Shown: positions 28,975 through 37,925, numbered from the stretch's first letter. The stretch: DNA of 64,000 nt from AC-69 sp963751665 (GCA_963751665.1 CAVVVF010000001.1:434001-498000), one strand, 5' to 3'. Program-made: numbers and translations. Notes: generated by a model from the letters alone, not told the origin.

Positions 28975-30420
28975 TTACTCGGCGCGACCCTCGCGCCGGC
29001 GCAGGTCTTCCAGGATGGCCTCGAGGGAGACGTCCTCATCGGCTGCCGGCGCTTCCTCTGCCGGCGCGGCCTCCCCCGGCGCCTCGGGGGCTTCGGGCGC
29101 GGCCTGCGGTGCAGCTTCGGCCGGTTCCGCCGCAGCCTCGAGCGCCTCGGAAGCCTGGGGCGCCGTTTCCTCGGCCACCTCCGCGACCACCGCCTCCTCG
29201 CTCCCCTCGGTCGCCTCCTCGGTTTCCGCGGCCGCCTCCGGCCCTGGGGTGGGTGCGCCCTGAGGAAGGACCTCCTCCTCTTCCGCCTCGATCTCCTTCT
29301 CCGTCACCGCGGGCATGGCCCCGCCAACTTGGCGCATCGACAGGCTGATGCGCCGGCGGGCCACGTCCACCTCGATGACCTTCACCCGGACCTGGTCGCC
29401 GACGGACAGGACGGACTCGGGGGAATCCACGTGCTGCTCGGACAGCTCGGAGATGTGCACGAGGCCCTCGATGCCGGCGGCGACGCGGACGAACGCGCCG
29501 AAGGGCACAAGCTTGGTGACCTGGCCCTCGATGATCTCGCCGGCCTGGTACTTGCGCTCGAACTCCTTCCAGGGGTCCTCCTGGGTGGCCTTCAGCGACA
29601 GCGAAACGCGCTCCCGCTCCAGGTCGACGTCGAGGATCTCGACCTCCACCTCCTGGCCCACCTGCACCACCTCGCTCGGGTGGTCCACGTGCTTCCACGA
29701 CAGCTCGGAGACGTGCACCAGGCCGTCCACACCGCCCAGGTCCACGAACGCCCCGAAGTTCACGATGGAGGACACGGTGCCCTTTCGCCGCTCGCCCTTC
29801 TGGAGGGACTCCAGGAACTTCTTGCGCCCCTCGCTCTGGGATTCCTCCAGGAAGGCCCGACGGGACAGGACCACGTTGTTGCGGTTGCGATCGAGCTCGA
29901 TGATCTTGGCCTCGATCTCCTGGCCCACGTACGGGTGCAGGTCCCGGACCCGGCGAAGGTCCACGAGCGACGCCGGGAGGAACCCCCGCAGGCCGATGTC
30001 CACGATCAGGCCGCCCTTCACCACCTCGATGACCGGGCCCTTGATGGTGCCGCCGGACTGCATGACCTCCTCGATCCGGCCCCACGCCCGCTCGTACTGG
30101 GCGCGCTTCTTGGACAGGATGAGCCGGCCTTCCTTGTCTTCCTTCTGGAGGACCAGGGCCTCGATCTTGTCCCCGACGTGCACGACCTCGTTCGGGTCGA
30201 TGTCGTGTCGGATGGAGAGCTCCTTGGCCGGGATGACCCCCTCGGACTTGTAGCCGATGTCCAGGAGGACCTCGTCCCGGTCGATCTTCACGACCGTCCC
30301 CTCGACGATGTCCCCGTCCTTGAAGTCGCGGAGGCTGGCCTCGATCGCGTCGACCAGCTCCTCGGGTGTCAGGTCGCGCTCGGGCGCGGCCTTGGCTTCG
30401 CTCGTCTCGATGTGAACCAT
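28975..30420 (-). CDS. rpsA: 30S ribosomal protein S1
   Basis: RNA-binding ribosomal protein of 481 residues that promotes initiation. The ATG at 30420 gives MVHIETSEAKAAPERDLTPE, with AAGGAGG just upstream. Four S1 (OB-fold) repeats are seen, for example DGDIVEGTVVKIDRDEVLLD, GTIKGPVIEVVKGGLIVDIG, RKGTVSSIVNFGAFVDLGG and IEGQVTKLVPFGAFVRVAAG. From about residue 375 a long Ala/Glu/Pro-rich acidic tail follows, ending LEAILEDLRRREGRAE. A continuous open frame from polA through rpsA exists only because of the polA frameshift and is not a fusion. Confidence 0.96.
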   Translation of the reverse strand: MVHIETSEAKAAPERDLTPEELVDAIEASLRDFKDGDIVEGTVVKIDRDEVLLDIGYKSEGVIPAKELSIRHDIDPNEVVHVGDKIEALVLQKEDKEGRLILSKKRAQYERAWGRIEEVMQSGGTIKGPVIEVVKGGLIVDIGLRGFLPASLVDLRRVRDLHPYVGQEIEAKIIELDRNRNNVVLSRRAFLEESQSEGRKKFLESLQKGERRKGTVSSIVNFGAFVDLGGVDGLVHVSELSWKHVDHPSEVVQVGQEVEVEILDVDLERERVSLSLKATQEDPWKEFERKYQAGEIIEGQVTKLVPFGAFVRVAAGIEGLVHISELSEQHVDSPESVLSVGDQVRVKVIEVDVARRRISLSMRQVGGAMPAVTEKEIEAEEEEVLPQGAPTPGPEAAAETEEATEGSEEAVVAEVAEETAPQASEALEAAAEPAEAAPQAAPEAPEAPGEAAPAEEAPAADEDVSLEAILEDLRRREGRAE

Positions 30421-30542
30421 CTCCTCCTTGCGTGCCGCGATGCGCCCACGTGCGGCGGGGTGGATTGCGGTGATGCGGATGCGCCTCGCGGCCCGGGAAT
30501 GGTAGCTACCTGGGCAAACGCCCGTCAACGGGGATGGGGAGG

Positions 30543-33189
30543 TCAGTGGCCGGCGGGCGCCGCCTCGGCCCAGTTCCGGCCCCACCCGATGTCGGCTCGA
30601 AGGGGCACGGACAGCTCGTGCGCCTGCTCCATCTCCTCCTTCACCAGCGCGGCGGCCTCCTCCACCTGGACCGCGGCTACCTCGAAGACCAGCTCGTCGT
30701 GGACGGTGAGCAGCATGTGGATCTCGAGCCTGGAAGCCCCAAGTGCCCGGTCCACCCGGATCATGCCGAGCTTGAACACGTCGGCCGCGCTTCCCTGGAT
30801 CGGCGCGTTCAGGGCCATGCGCCGGCCCAGGTCGCGCACGCGGGGGTTGGACGCCTGGAGCTCGGGGATGTACCGCCGCCGCCCCAACATGGTCTCGGTG
30901 AAACCCTCCGCCGCCGCCCGGGCCACCTGCCGGTCCAGATAGTCGCGGATCTGGGGGAAGGTCTCGAAATAGGCGTCCAGGATCTCCTGGGCCTCGTCGG
31001 GGGCGATGTCCAGGCGCTGGGCCAGGCCGAAGGCGTTCATGCCGTAGGCCAGCCCGTAGTTGACCATCTTGGCCCGGTTGCGGAGCGAGGGGTCCACCTT
31101 GTCCTCCGGAAGCCCGAACACCCGGGCCGCGGTGGCGGCGTGGATGTCGCGTCCCTCGGCGAAGGCCGACTTCAGCCCCTCGTCGCCGGACAGGTGGGCC
31201 AGGATCCGAAGCTCGATCTGCGAGTAGTCGGCGACCAGCAGGAGCTGATCCTTCGAGCCCGGGATGAACGCCCGTCGGATCTGCCGCCCCAGCTCGCCGC
31301 GGACCGGGATGTTCTGGAGATTGGGGTTGGAGGAGGAAAGCCGCCCGGTGGTCGCGCCGGTCTGGTTGAAGGTCGTGTGCACGCGGCCGTCGGCGCGGAT
31401 CGACCTGGCGGGGCAGGGCGTCCAGGTACGTGGAGTTCAGCTTGTCCAGCTCCCTCCACGAGAGGAGCGCGTCCACGATGGGGTGCTGGTCACGGAGCTT
31501 CTCCAGGACCGATGCGTCGGTGGAGAGCTGCCCCTTGGGCGTGCGCTTACCCGGCGAGAGGCCGAGCTTGTCGTACAGGATGGCTCGGAGCTGGGGTGGC
31601 GAGTTGAGGTTGAACTCCTCGCCGGCCAGCCGGTAGATCTCGGCCTCCAACGTGGCCATCCGGTCCCGGACGTCCTTCGCCATCGCGTTCAGGTAGTCGA
31701 CGTCGAGCGCCACTCCCCGGGCCTGCATCCTGGCCAGGATGGAGGAGAGCGGCATCTCCACCTCGTCGAGGAGCCGGCGCAGTCCAGCCCGGTCGATCCG
31801 CTCGGCCAGGGCCGGTGCCAGCAGGGCCATCGCGGCGGCCTCGGCGGCCACCACCCGCCAGGACCGGCCGAACAGCTCGCCCTCGGCTTCCCCCTCGACC
31901 CCGCCCAACAGGTCCGATCCCAGGTACTGCTGGGCCAGGGCGCCGAGCCCGAAGTTCGTGCCCGCCGGATCGAGGAGGTACGCCGCCAGCATCGTGTCGA
32001 AGGCCACGCCGGCGAGCGTACGGCCGGAGGCGATGACGGCCGTCTCCGTGTCCTTCGCATCGTGCGTCCACTTCTGTGCCGACGCCTCCGAGAGCGCCGC
32101 GGCCACCGGGTCGAGCGTCTCCAGGGCGGCGTAAGCGGCCTGCCCGCCCCCGAGCGACGCCGCGATCCCTCGAGTCGACCGGCCCTCGAGATCCAGGCGG
32201 ATGGCCTTGGGCCCCGCGCCTGCGATCAGGGATCCGACCTCCTCCGCCGATGCCTCCCGCAGGTCCAGCTCCGCCAGGTCGGCCGCGGGCTTGGGGCCGC
32301 GGCCCACCTCTTCCAGCCGATCGAGGAGCGTGCGGAACTCGAGCGAGGTGAACAGACGGCGCACCGCATCCATGTCCCACTCGCCCATCACGCTCTCCTC
32401 CGGGGCGAGATCCAGCTCCAGGTCGGTGTTCAACCGGGCCAGGTCCTTGTTCAGCAGGAGCTGCTCCCCGGCCTCCTCGATGGCGGTACGGAGCTTCCCC
32501 TTCAGCTCCGAGGTACGGGAAAGGAGCTCCTCCACCGAGCCGAAGTCCTGGACCAGCTTCGCCGCCGTCTTCTCCCCCACGCCGGGGACGCCGGGGATGT
32601 TGTCCGAGGTGTCGCCCTTGAGGGCCACGTAGTCCAGGTACTGCTCCGGCGACAGGCCGAACCGGGCCCGGACCGCCTCCTCGTCGTACAGGGCGATGTC
32701 CGAGATGCCCCGGCGGTTGAACATGACTTTGATCCCCGGCCGGACCAGCTGGAAGAAGTCGCGGTCGGCGGTGACGATGACGACCTCGATCCCTCGCTCG
32801 ACGGCCCGGAGCGCCAGGGTGGCGATGACGTCGTCGGCCTCGTGCGCCTCCACTCCGATCACCGGGACCCTGAGGGTCTCCAGGACCTCGACGATCAGCC
32901 CGAGCTGCTGGCGGAACTCGTCGGGGGCCTCGGGCCGGCCCGCCTTGTACTCGGCGTATTTCTCCAGCCGAACGGTGGGCGCCCCGATGTCGAAGGCCAC
33001 CGCGATCAGGTCGGGACGCTCTTCCGCCAGGAGCTTGATGAGCATCGAGGTGAAGCCGTAGACGGCGTTCGTCACCTGCCCGGTGCTGGTGGCCAGGGAT
33101 TGGGGCAGGGCGAAGAACGCCCGGTAGGACAGGCTATGCCCGTCCAGGAGGAAGAGTCGCTTGGGGGGATCGCTCGCGCCGGTTGCCAC
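30543..33189 (-). CDS. polA: DNA polymerase I, one frameshift
   Basis: Repair and Okazaki-fragment polymerase of about 882 residues. The N-terminal 5'-3' exonuclease shows LLDGHSLSYRAFFAL, EADDVIATLA and GDTSDNIPGVPGVGEKTA. The middle 3'-5' domain looks degenerate. The polymerase domain has motif A VADYSQIELR, the O-helix RAKMVNYGLAYGM and motif C LLTVHDELVFE. Tyr replaces the usual Phe in the O-helix, as in other actinobacterial PolA. The frame breaks at a CCCC run (31410-31413). Deleting one C gives SIRADGRVHTTFNQTG and restores the family sequence. The total length, 1 mod 3, agrees with one inserted base. Confidence 0.94.
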
Positions 33190-33246
33190 CGAGGGGATTG
33201 TAGACGCGGCCTCGGAGCGTCCCTGGCCCGGCAGAAAGGACGCTCG

Positions 33247-33295
33247 TTCGGCTGCGAACGGGAGTGGGTAGAATCCGACTGCCTAGGTAGGATTC
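33247..33295 (+). promoter_or_regulatory. Candidate promoter and operator-like inverted repeat of the ZIP gene
   Basis: TTCGGC (33247-33252) is separated by 16 bases from TAGAAT (33269-33274). Overlapping the likely start site is an inverted repeat with arms GAATCC (33271-33276) and GGATTC (33290-33295). Inside it, CTGCCTAGGTAG is a near-palindrome. The position would suit a metal-responsive repressor, but I cannot assign the site to a known regulator. Confidence 0.35.
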
Positions 33296-33337
33296 GCCCG
33301 GTTCACCGGGGCCGAGGAACGAGGAGATCACAACGAC

Positions 33338-34147
33338 GTGAGCACGGTGCAGACGGTCATCCTGGGGGCGGTGGCCGGGTTCACGATCTTCCTCGGACTC
33401 CCGATGGGGCGAGTGCGACACCAGAGGAAGGGGCTGAAGACCTTCCTGAACGGGGTCTCGGCAGGCATCCTCATCTTCCTTCTGTTCGACATCCTCGAAC
33501 ACGCCACCGGGCCCCTGGAGGATGCAGTCCACCAGGGCGCGTGGGCCCACCTCGCGGCGGCCGGGCTCCTGTACGCGGCCGGATTCGGTCTGGGCCTCCT
33601 CGGCCTCCTCCATGCCAGCCGGGCCTGGCGTCGGCGGGCGGGCGCGAGCCTTGGTCCAGGGGCCATGGCCTTGGCCGAGGCCGACGTCCGGGGTGAGGCC
33701 CTCCGGGTGGGCATGTCGATCGCCATCGGTATCGGGCTGCACAACTTCTCCGAGGGGCTGGCCATCGGGCAGGCCGCGACGGCCGGCGAGGTGTCGCTGG
33801 CCCTCCTGCTGGTGATCGGCTTCGCCCTGCACAACGGGACGGAGGGGTTCGGCATCGTCGGGCCGCTGGCGGCCGCGGGCGAGCGCGCTTCCTGGGGCTG
33901 GCTCCTGTTGGCCGGCGTCGTGGGGGGCGGCCCCACGTTCCTGGGGACGATCGTGGGGACGATGTTTCACTCGGACCTGGTGTTCGTGGCGTTCCTCGCG
34001 CTCGCCGCGGGCGCGATCCTCTACGTAGTCGGGGAGCTGTTCAGTGCCGGTCGCCGGTTGTCATGGGAGATCACGTTGTGGGGCGTGTTCGTCGGATTCG
34101 TGGTGGGACTCGGGACCGAGCTCGTCCTGATCGCGGCAGGGACCTGA
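33338..34147 (+). CDS. ZIP family divalent metal transporter
   Basis: Membrane transporter of 269 residues, probably for zinc or another divalent metal. It starts at GTG 33338, with GAGGAG about 13 bases upstream. Some eight hydrophobic helices are visible. The paired metal-site motifs of the ZIP family are intact: HNFSEGLAIG (His135, Glu139) and HNGTEGFGI (His165, Glu169). A charged loop (about residues 95-120) separates helices 3 and 4; its usual His-rich character is missing. It stands alone on the plus strand after polA, with its own promoter candidate. Confidence 0.92.
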   Translation: MSTVQTVILGAVAGFTIFLGLPMGRVRHQRKGLKTFLNGVSAGILIFLLFDILEHATGPLEDAVHQGAWAHLAAAGLLYAAGFGLGLLGLLHASRAWRRRAGASLGPGAMALAEADVRGEALRVGMSIAIGIGLHNFSEGLAIGQAATAGEVSLALLLVIGFALHNGTEGFGIVGPLAAAGERASWGWLLLAGVVGGGPTFLGTIVGTMFHSDLVFVAFLALAAGAILYVVGELFSAGRRLSWEITLWGVFVGFVVGLGTELVLIAAGT

Positions 34148-34268
34148 CCGCGCGTCGCTCGCGGCGACCTAACGTCGATTCGTTGTCACTCTTTCTTCCG
34201 CGGAACGAACCAGGTCGCTACCTGCGTGGTTGTCCCGAATCCGTTGCAGCGCAAGTAGGGGTTTCGCG
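34148..34268. other. Non-coding stretch between ZIP gene and candidate RNA
   Basis: No convincing gene. Just after the ZIP stop a short hairpin with arms GTCGC and GCGAC is present, followed by a T-rich patch (ATTCGTTGTCACTCTTTCTT); it may end ZIP transcription. Together with the candidate RNA this fills the 439 bases before the cupredoxin gene. Confidence 0.4.
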
Positions 34269-34297
34269 TTGACAGGTCTAGGGCACATCGCTAGATT
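34269..34297 (+). promoter_or_regulatory. Strong sigma70-type promoter candidate for a structured RNA
   Basis: A perfect -35 box TTGACA (34269-34274), a 17-base spacer and TAGATT (34292-34297), predicting transcription from about 34303. No coding gene lies downstream on this strand. The exact start coincides with the 5' arm of a stable hairpin. Confidence 0.55.
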
Positions 34298-34302
34298 TCG
34301 CT

Positions 34303-34533
34303 CCGGTCCCGAGCGGCCGCTGGGACCGGGAGGCCGACAAGCTTCCGGGAGAGAGATTCACCGAGGGGGCGCGAGTTCCCAAGGACGACTTTCCTCGCGG
34401 ACGGCGGCCGGTCAACCGGAAGTCCGGGTCGCTTGGGGCCAGCATTTGACGGGTCGAGGAACCGAGTAGACAACGCTCGCGTATGGGGAAGGCGTGAGCG
34501 GCTCCAAAGGTTCCTCGGCCCGTCTTTCTCTCC
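34303..34533 (+). ncRNA. Candidate structured small RNA of unknown family
   Basis: About 230 bases between a strong promoter and a pyrimidine-rich tail, with no open frame of note. Visible structure: a 5' hairpin with arms CCGGTCCC (34303-34310) and GGGACCGG (34322-34329), extended inward by AGCGG/CCGCT; and a long 3' stem of 16 pairs, arms 34448-34463 and 34509-34524, with one G-U pair. The long stem encloses an 8-pair stem (34474-34481 with 34493-34500), separated by an internal loop of 10 and 8 bases. TTTCTCTCC follows the long stem, as in a terminator. I see no tmRNA, RNase P or SRP RNA consensus. The RNA call is an inference from promoter plus folding. Confidence 0.5.
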
Positions 34534-34586
34534 GCTGCTGCCATTGATCACTTGAGCTTCGCTGGTCGACCGACGGGACGCGGCCG

Positions 34587-34952
34587 TCATCGAGCGATGA
34601 CGATCACGCCGGTCATCCCCAAGGATTGGTGGAACCGGCAGTGGAACGGATACTCCCCCGGTCCCCCCAGGAACGCGGCGATGTCGCGGATCACCAACCG
34701 GCCGCCGGGCGCCACGTCCTGCGAGAAGGTCGTCCCGGGGATCGTGACGTTGTGGAGGTTCCGCCCGTCGTTCTGCACCACGAGATCCCGGCCCGGTCCG
34801 ATGGGGGTCGTGGGGTGCGCGTCGTGGAAGTGATAGTCGATGGCCGTGACCACGTAGGCGGGACGGGCCGTCTTCCTCCACACCATGGGGGCCAGGACCA
34901 CCACGGCCACGGCGGCCACCGCCATGATCCCCCGGGCCCGGACCGAGTTCAC
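34587..34952 (-). CDS. Membrane-anchored small cupredoxin (plastocyanin-like)
   Basis: A 121-residue blue-copper protein. The GTG at 34952 gives MNSVRARGIMAVAAV and a single N-terminal hydrophobic anchor (about residues 8-25) without a lipobox. The type 1 copper ligands are all present: His67 in LHNVTIPG, and Cys105, His108 and Met113 in FHCRFHQSLGM. It begins seven bases after the stop of the GlnQ-type ATPase gene, so it is probably the last gene of that amino-acid transporter operon. It likely carries electrons at the outer face of the membrane; partners are unknown. Confidence 0.85.
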   Translation of the reverse strand: MNSVRARGIMAVAAVAVVVLAPMVWRKTARPAYVVTAIDYHFHDAHPTTPIGPGRDLVVQNDGRNLHNVTIPGTTFSQDVAPGGRLVIRDIAAFLGGPGEYPFHCRFHQSLGMTGVIVIAR

Positions 34953-34959
34953 CCGGGCC

Positions 34960-35703
34960 TCACAGCACTTTGGCCAGGAACTGCTGCAGCCGCTCCGTCT
35001 GGGGATTCGCGAAGACTTCCTTGGGCTTCCCCCGCTCCACGGCCAGCCCACCATCGGTGAAGATCAGCCAGGTCCCCACCTCGCGGGCGAACCCCATCTC
35101 GTGGGTGACGACCATCATGGTCATCCCTTCCTGGGCAAGCTGCCTCATGACGTCAAGCACCTCGCCGACGAGCTCCGGGTCCAGGGCCGAGGTCACCTCG
35201 TCGAAGAGCATCAAGGTCGGTCGCATGGCCAGCGCTCGCGCGATCGCCACCCGCTGCTGCTGCCCGCCGGAGAGCGCGCCGGGGTAGGCGTCGGCCTTGC
35301 CTGCCAGGCCCACCCGGTCGAGCTGCTCCATGGCCCGGTCCTTGGCCTCCGTCGCGCCCACCTTGAGCACCTTCTGCAGCGCGACGGTGATGTTGCGGAT
35401 GGCGGTCATGTGCGGGAACAAGTTGAAGGCCTGGAACACGATCCCCATGCGGGTTCGCACCCGGTTCAGGTCGGTCCTGCAGTCCGTGATGTCGTGCCCC
35501 TCGAACCACACGTGGCCCTCGCTCGGGATCTCCAGCATGTTCACGCATCGGAGTAGCGTGGACTTCCCCGAACCGGACGGTCCGACGACGACCTGGACCT
35601 CGCCAGCATCGAGCTCGAGGTCGATGCCCTTGAGTACGTGATGGTCCCCGAACCATTTGTGGATACCCTCCAGGCGAACGATCACCTTGTCGTCGGTTTC
35701 CAT
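34960..35703 (-). CDS. Polar amino-acid ABC transporter ATP-binding protein (GlnQ type)
   Basis: Intact 247-residue ATPase. Walker A is VGPSGSGKST (about residues 40-49), the Q-loop is FQAFNLFPHMTAIRN, the signature is LSGGQQQRVAIARALA and Walker B is LMLFDEVTSALDPELV. These are GlnQ/HisP-type motifs. The start ATG at 35703 is one base from the permease stop, and the cupredoxin gene follows. This is the second complete importer of this type in the window; its binding protein is at 36932. Confidence 0.96.
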   Translation of the reverse strand: METDDKVIVRLEGIHKWFGDHHVLKGIDLELDAGEVQVVVGPSGSGKSTLLRCVNMLEIPSEGHVWFEGHDITDCRTDLNRVRTRMGIVFQAFNLFPHMTAIRNITVALQKVLKVGATEAKDRAMEQLDRVGLAGKADAYPGALSGGQQQRVAIARALAMRPTLMLFDEVTSALDPELVGEVLDVMRQLAQEGMTMMVVTHEMGFAREVGTWLIFTDGGLAVERGKPKEVFANPQTERLQQFLAKVL

Positions 35704-35704
35704 T

Positions 35705-36862
35705 TCAGGCCGCTCCAGCGATGCCCACCAGCCCGCTCCTGAGCTTGCGCTCGGCGGCGTTCACGATCCCGATCAGCGGCAGCGTGACCGCCAGGTATCC
35801 GAGCGCAGTGCCCACGAAGTACGTGGCGTTGAACGTGGACGAATACCCTTCCTGCCCAATACCGAACAGCTCCTCCTGCCCCAAGATGACACCGAGGACG
35901 AAGATGAGCGATGTGTCCTTGATGAGGATGACGAACTCGTTCAAGAGTGGCGGGATCACGCGCCGGACCGCTTGCGGGACGATCGCGTACCGCATGGCTT
36001 GGGCGTAGGACATCCCCAGGGACCTGGCGGCCTCGATCTGCCCGCGTTCGATCGACTGGAGTCCGGCCCGGAACACCTCCGCCGAGTAGGCGCCCATGTT
36101 CAGTGCGAAGACAAGGATCGCCGTGAAGACCGTGCCGATATTGAGATTGAAGCCGAAGGTGAACACCGCGTAGAAGAACGAGAGCTGCCAGATCAACGGA
36201 GTTCCACGAAAGAAGTTGATGTAGGCGCGCGCGGGAGCCCGCACGACCCTCCGTTTCGACAGAGCGAACAGGGCGAGGATCAGGCCGATCGCGATTCCAC
36301 CGGCCTCACCGAGGAACGCCATGTACAGGGTCCGGCCGGCGGCCTCGAGGAAGAGGTGGAACGTGCCCCTCAGGTATGTGAAGTTGAGGACGTTACGAAC
36401 GAAGGGGAACAACAGGTCCCCGGAGCGGAACCAGAGGACGAAGAGGGCAACGACCACTGCCTGGACCCCCAGGACCGCTCCGGCGATCGCATGTTCCCGC
36501 TTGCGGCGCGTGTCCAATCGCTTGTAGGTGCCCCATCCGGCCACCAGAGCCGCGCCGCCCAGGGCGATCGCCAAGGCGAGAACGGTCGTCTCCGCCGGCG
36601 ACCGGAGCGCGGTGACGACGTTGCAGACGCCTCGTGCACCAAGCGCCTCGTTCAACTTCAGTCCGGCCGCTTGGCACTCGGAGGTGATCGACCCACCCCC
36701 GACGGCCCATGCGATCTGCAGGGCCAGGGTTCCGCCAATCGCGAGGGCGATGGCGGTGCACCCGGCGACGAAGATCGACACCGGCCACGGTGCCGTGGGG
36801 CCCCGGACGTCGGGAGGGGTCTCGGCGGTCTCCTCGACGGTTTCTGTCACGGCTGCGCTCAT
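35705..36862 (-). CDS. Polar amino-acid ABC transporter permease (HisM/GlnP type, extended)
   Basis: Permease of 385 residues, longer than the usual 220-250. The extra N-terminal part has a cytoplasmic Thr/Glu-rich tail, a first helix (IFVAGCTAIALAIGGTLAL), a loop with two cysteines and further helices. The conserved core is at the C-terminus: INFFRGTPLIWQLSFFY, SAEVFRAGLQSIERGQIEAA and ARSLGMSYAQAMRYAIVPQ, the family EAA loop. The extended form is known from the GltK/AapQ-like group. The ATG at 36862 follows a strong intercistronic hairpin. Confidence 0.93.
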   Translation of the reverse strand: MSAAVTETVEETAETPPDVRGPTAPWPVSIFVAGCTAIALAIGGTLALQIAWAVGGGSITSECQAAGLKLNEALGARGVCNVVTALRSPAETTVLALAIALGGAALVAGWGTYKRLDTRRKREHAIAGAVLGVQAVVVALFVLWFRSGDLLFPFVRNVLNFTYLRGTFHLFLEAAGRTLYMAFLGEAGGIAIGLILALFALSKRRVVRAPARAYINFFRGTPLIWQLSFFYAVFTFGFNLNIGTVFTAILVFALNMGAYSAEVFRAGLQSIERGQIEAARSLGMSYAQAMRYAIVPQAVRRVIPPLLNEFVILIKDTSLIFVLGVILGQEELFGIGQEGYSSTFNATYFVGTALGYLAVTLPLIGIVNAAERKLRSGLVGIAGAA

Positions 36863-36884
36863 CGGACCCCCCCTTCACGGGGTG

Positions 36885-36919
36885 GGATGGGCCCCCGTCG
36901 ACGTCGACGGGGCCCATCC
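36885..36919 (-). promoter_or_regulatory. Intercistronic hairpin between amino-acid-binding protein and permease genes
   Basis: A 17-base inverted repeat with one bulged base (arm GGATGGGCCCC then GTCGAC), almost without loop, 13 bases beyond the binding-protein stop. No T-run follows. Probably protects the 3' end of the binding-protein transcript or partly terminates it, giving more binding protein than permease. Confidence 0.7.
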
Positions 36920-36931
36920 TTCGACCTCGAT

Positions 36932-37780
36932 TCACGCGGGCTGGAACTCTGCCGGCAGCTGGACGCCGGGGAAGTACTTGGCGAAGATCGTCGCGTACGT
37001 CCCGTCCGCGATCACCTCTTTGAGCCCGTCGTTCCAGGCTTGCACCAACGCGGTGGTTCCCTTGGCGAATGCGAAGGCGTACTTCTCGTTGGTGTCGATC
37101 TGTTGGACCACCTGGAGGCCGGGGCGAGATTCGACCTCCGCAGCCGAAGACGAGGCGTCGTTGACGACGCCGACGACATTCCCGGCTTCAAGGTCGGTGA
37201 ACGCTTGGGGCGCCGCCGGGTAGCTCTTGATCTGTATCCCCTTGGTCGCCAAGTTGTCCTTCGCCCACTGCTCTCCCGTCGTGCCCGACTGGACGCCCAC
37301 GACGTCTCCGGATTTGAGGTCGTCCACCGACTTGATGTCCGGCGTGTTCCCCGTATTCACCGTGAATCCCTGCTGTGAGTTGTAGTAGAAGTCGGAGAAG
37401 TCCACGGTCTGGGCCCGCTTCTGCCCGACCGATCCGGTGGCCGTGACCGCCGCGGCGACCATGTCGAACTTGCCCTGGTTCACCTGGGTGAAGATGGTGC
37501 CGAAGTTGGCCTTCACCCACTCGACCTGGAGATTGAGCTTGGCGGCAATGGCATCCGTCAGCTCGACATCGAAGCCGGTCGGCTCGGTGCTCCCGGGCTT
37601 CACCGACTCGAACGGCTTGTAGTCGAGGCACGAGCCGACCGTCAGGACCCCCGATTTGATGGTGGTCAACCCTGGGGTCCCCGTGCCGCTTGCGGCGGGC
37701 GTCTCCTTCTTGGCACACGCGGACACGATCAACCCGAAGACTGCCAGCGCGGCCACGATCCCGATCAGGCGTCTCTTCAA
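36932..37780 (-). CDS. Polar amino-acid ABC transporter substrate-binding lipoprotein (SBP family 3)
   Basis: Receptor of the importer, 282 residues. I choose the TTG at 37780 (MKRRLIGIVAALAVFGLIVSAC), because AAGGAGGGGG lies five bases upstream and a lipobox IVSAC places the acylated Cys at 22; the open frame further upstream lacks homology. Family 3 hallmarks are LTVGSCLDYKPFES, GFDVELTDAIAAKLNLQVEW, VVGVQSGTTGEQWA and the C-terminal GTYATIFAKYFPG. It is the first gene of SBP-permease-ATPase-cupredoxin. Confidence 0.94.
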   Translation of the reverse strand: MKRRLIGIVAALAVFGLIVSACAKKETPAASGTGTPGLTTIKSGVLTVGSCLDYKPFESVKPGSTEPTGFDVELTDAIAAKLNLQVEWVKANFGTIFTQVNQGKFDMVAAAVTATGSVGQKRAQTVDFSDFYYNSQQGFTVNTGNTPDIKSVDDLKSGDVVGVQSGTTGEQWAKDNLATKGIQIKSYPAAPQAFTDLEAGNVVGVVNDASSSAAEVESRPGLQVVQQIDTNEKYAFAFAKGTTALVQAWNDGLKEVIADGTYATIFAKYFPGVQLPAEFQPA

Positions 37781-37925
37781 GGTCCCCCTCCTTACTGGCG
37801 AAGACGCGTTTCCCCGGACCCAGCCCGGGGCCAGACGGCCCATTATGGTCGAAGAGGCCATCGGTTTGCTCATCCGTGGTACGGGGGCAGGCCCGCCCCG
37901 GTTTCACCCCGGCGGAGTGTGGCTC

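Noticed and set aside
28975..33189. A 1404-codon open frame that appears to fuse DNA polymerase I to ribosomal protein S1
   Set aside because: The polA N-terminal frame shifts at the CCCC run 31410-31413 and then passes through the true polA C-terminus in the wrong frame before meeting rpsA in phase. The conserved polA C-terminus, including motifs A and C, is in another frame, and rpsA has its own ATG and Shine-Dalgarno.
34303..34533. RNase P, SRP or tmRNA gene in the ZIP-cupredoxin interval
   Set aside because: A short GGAAGTCCGGG recalls parts of RNase P RNA, but the conserved GAGGAAAGTCC, ACAGAA and related blocks are absent, and no tmRNA or SRP tetraloop motif is found.
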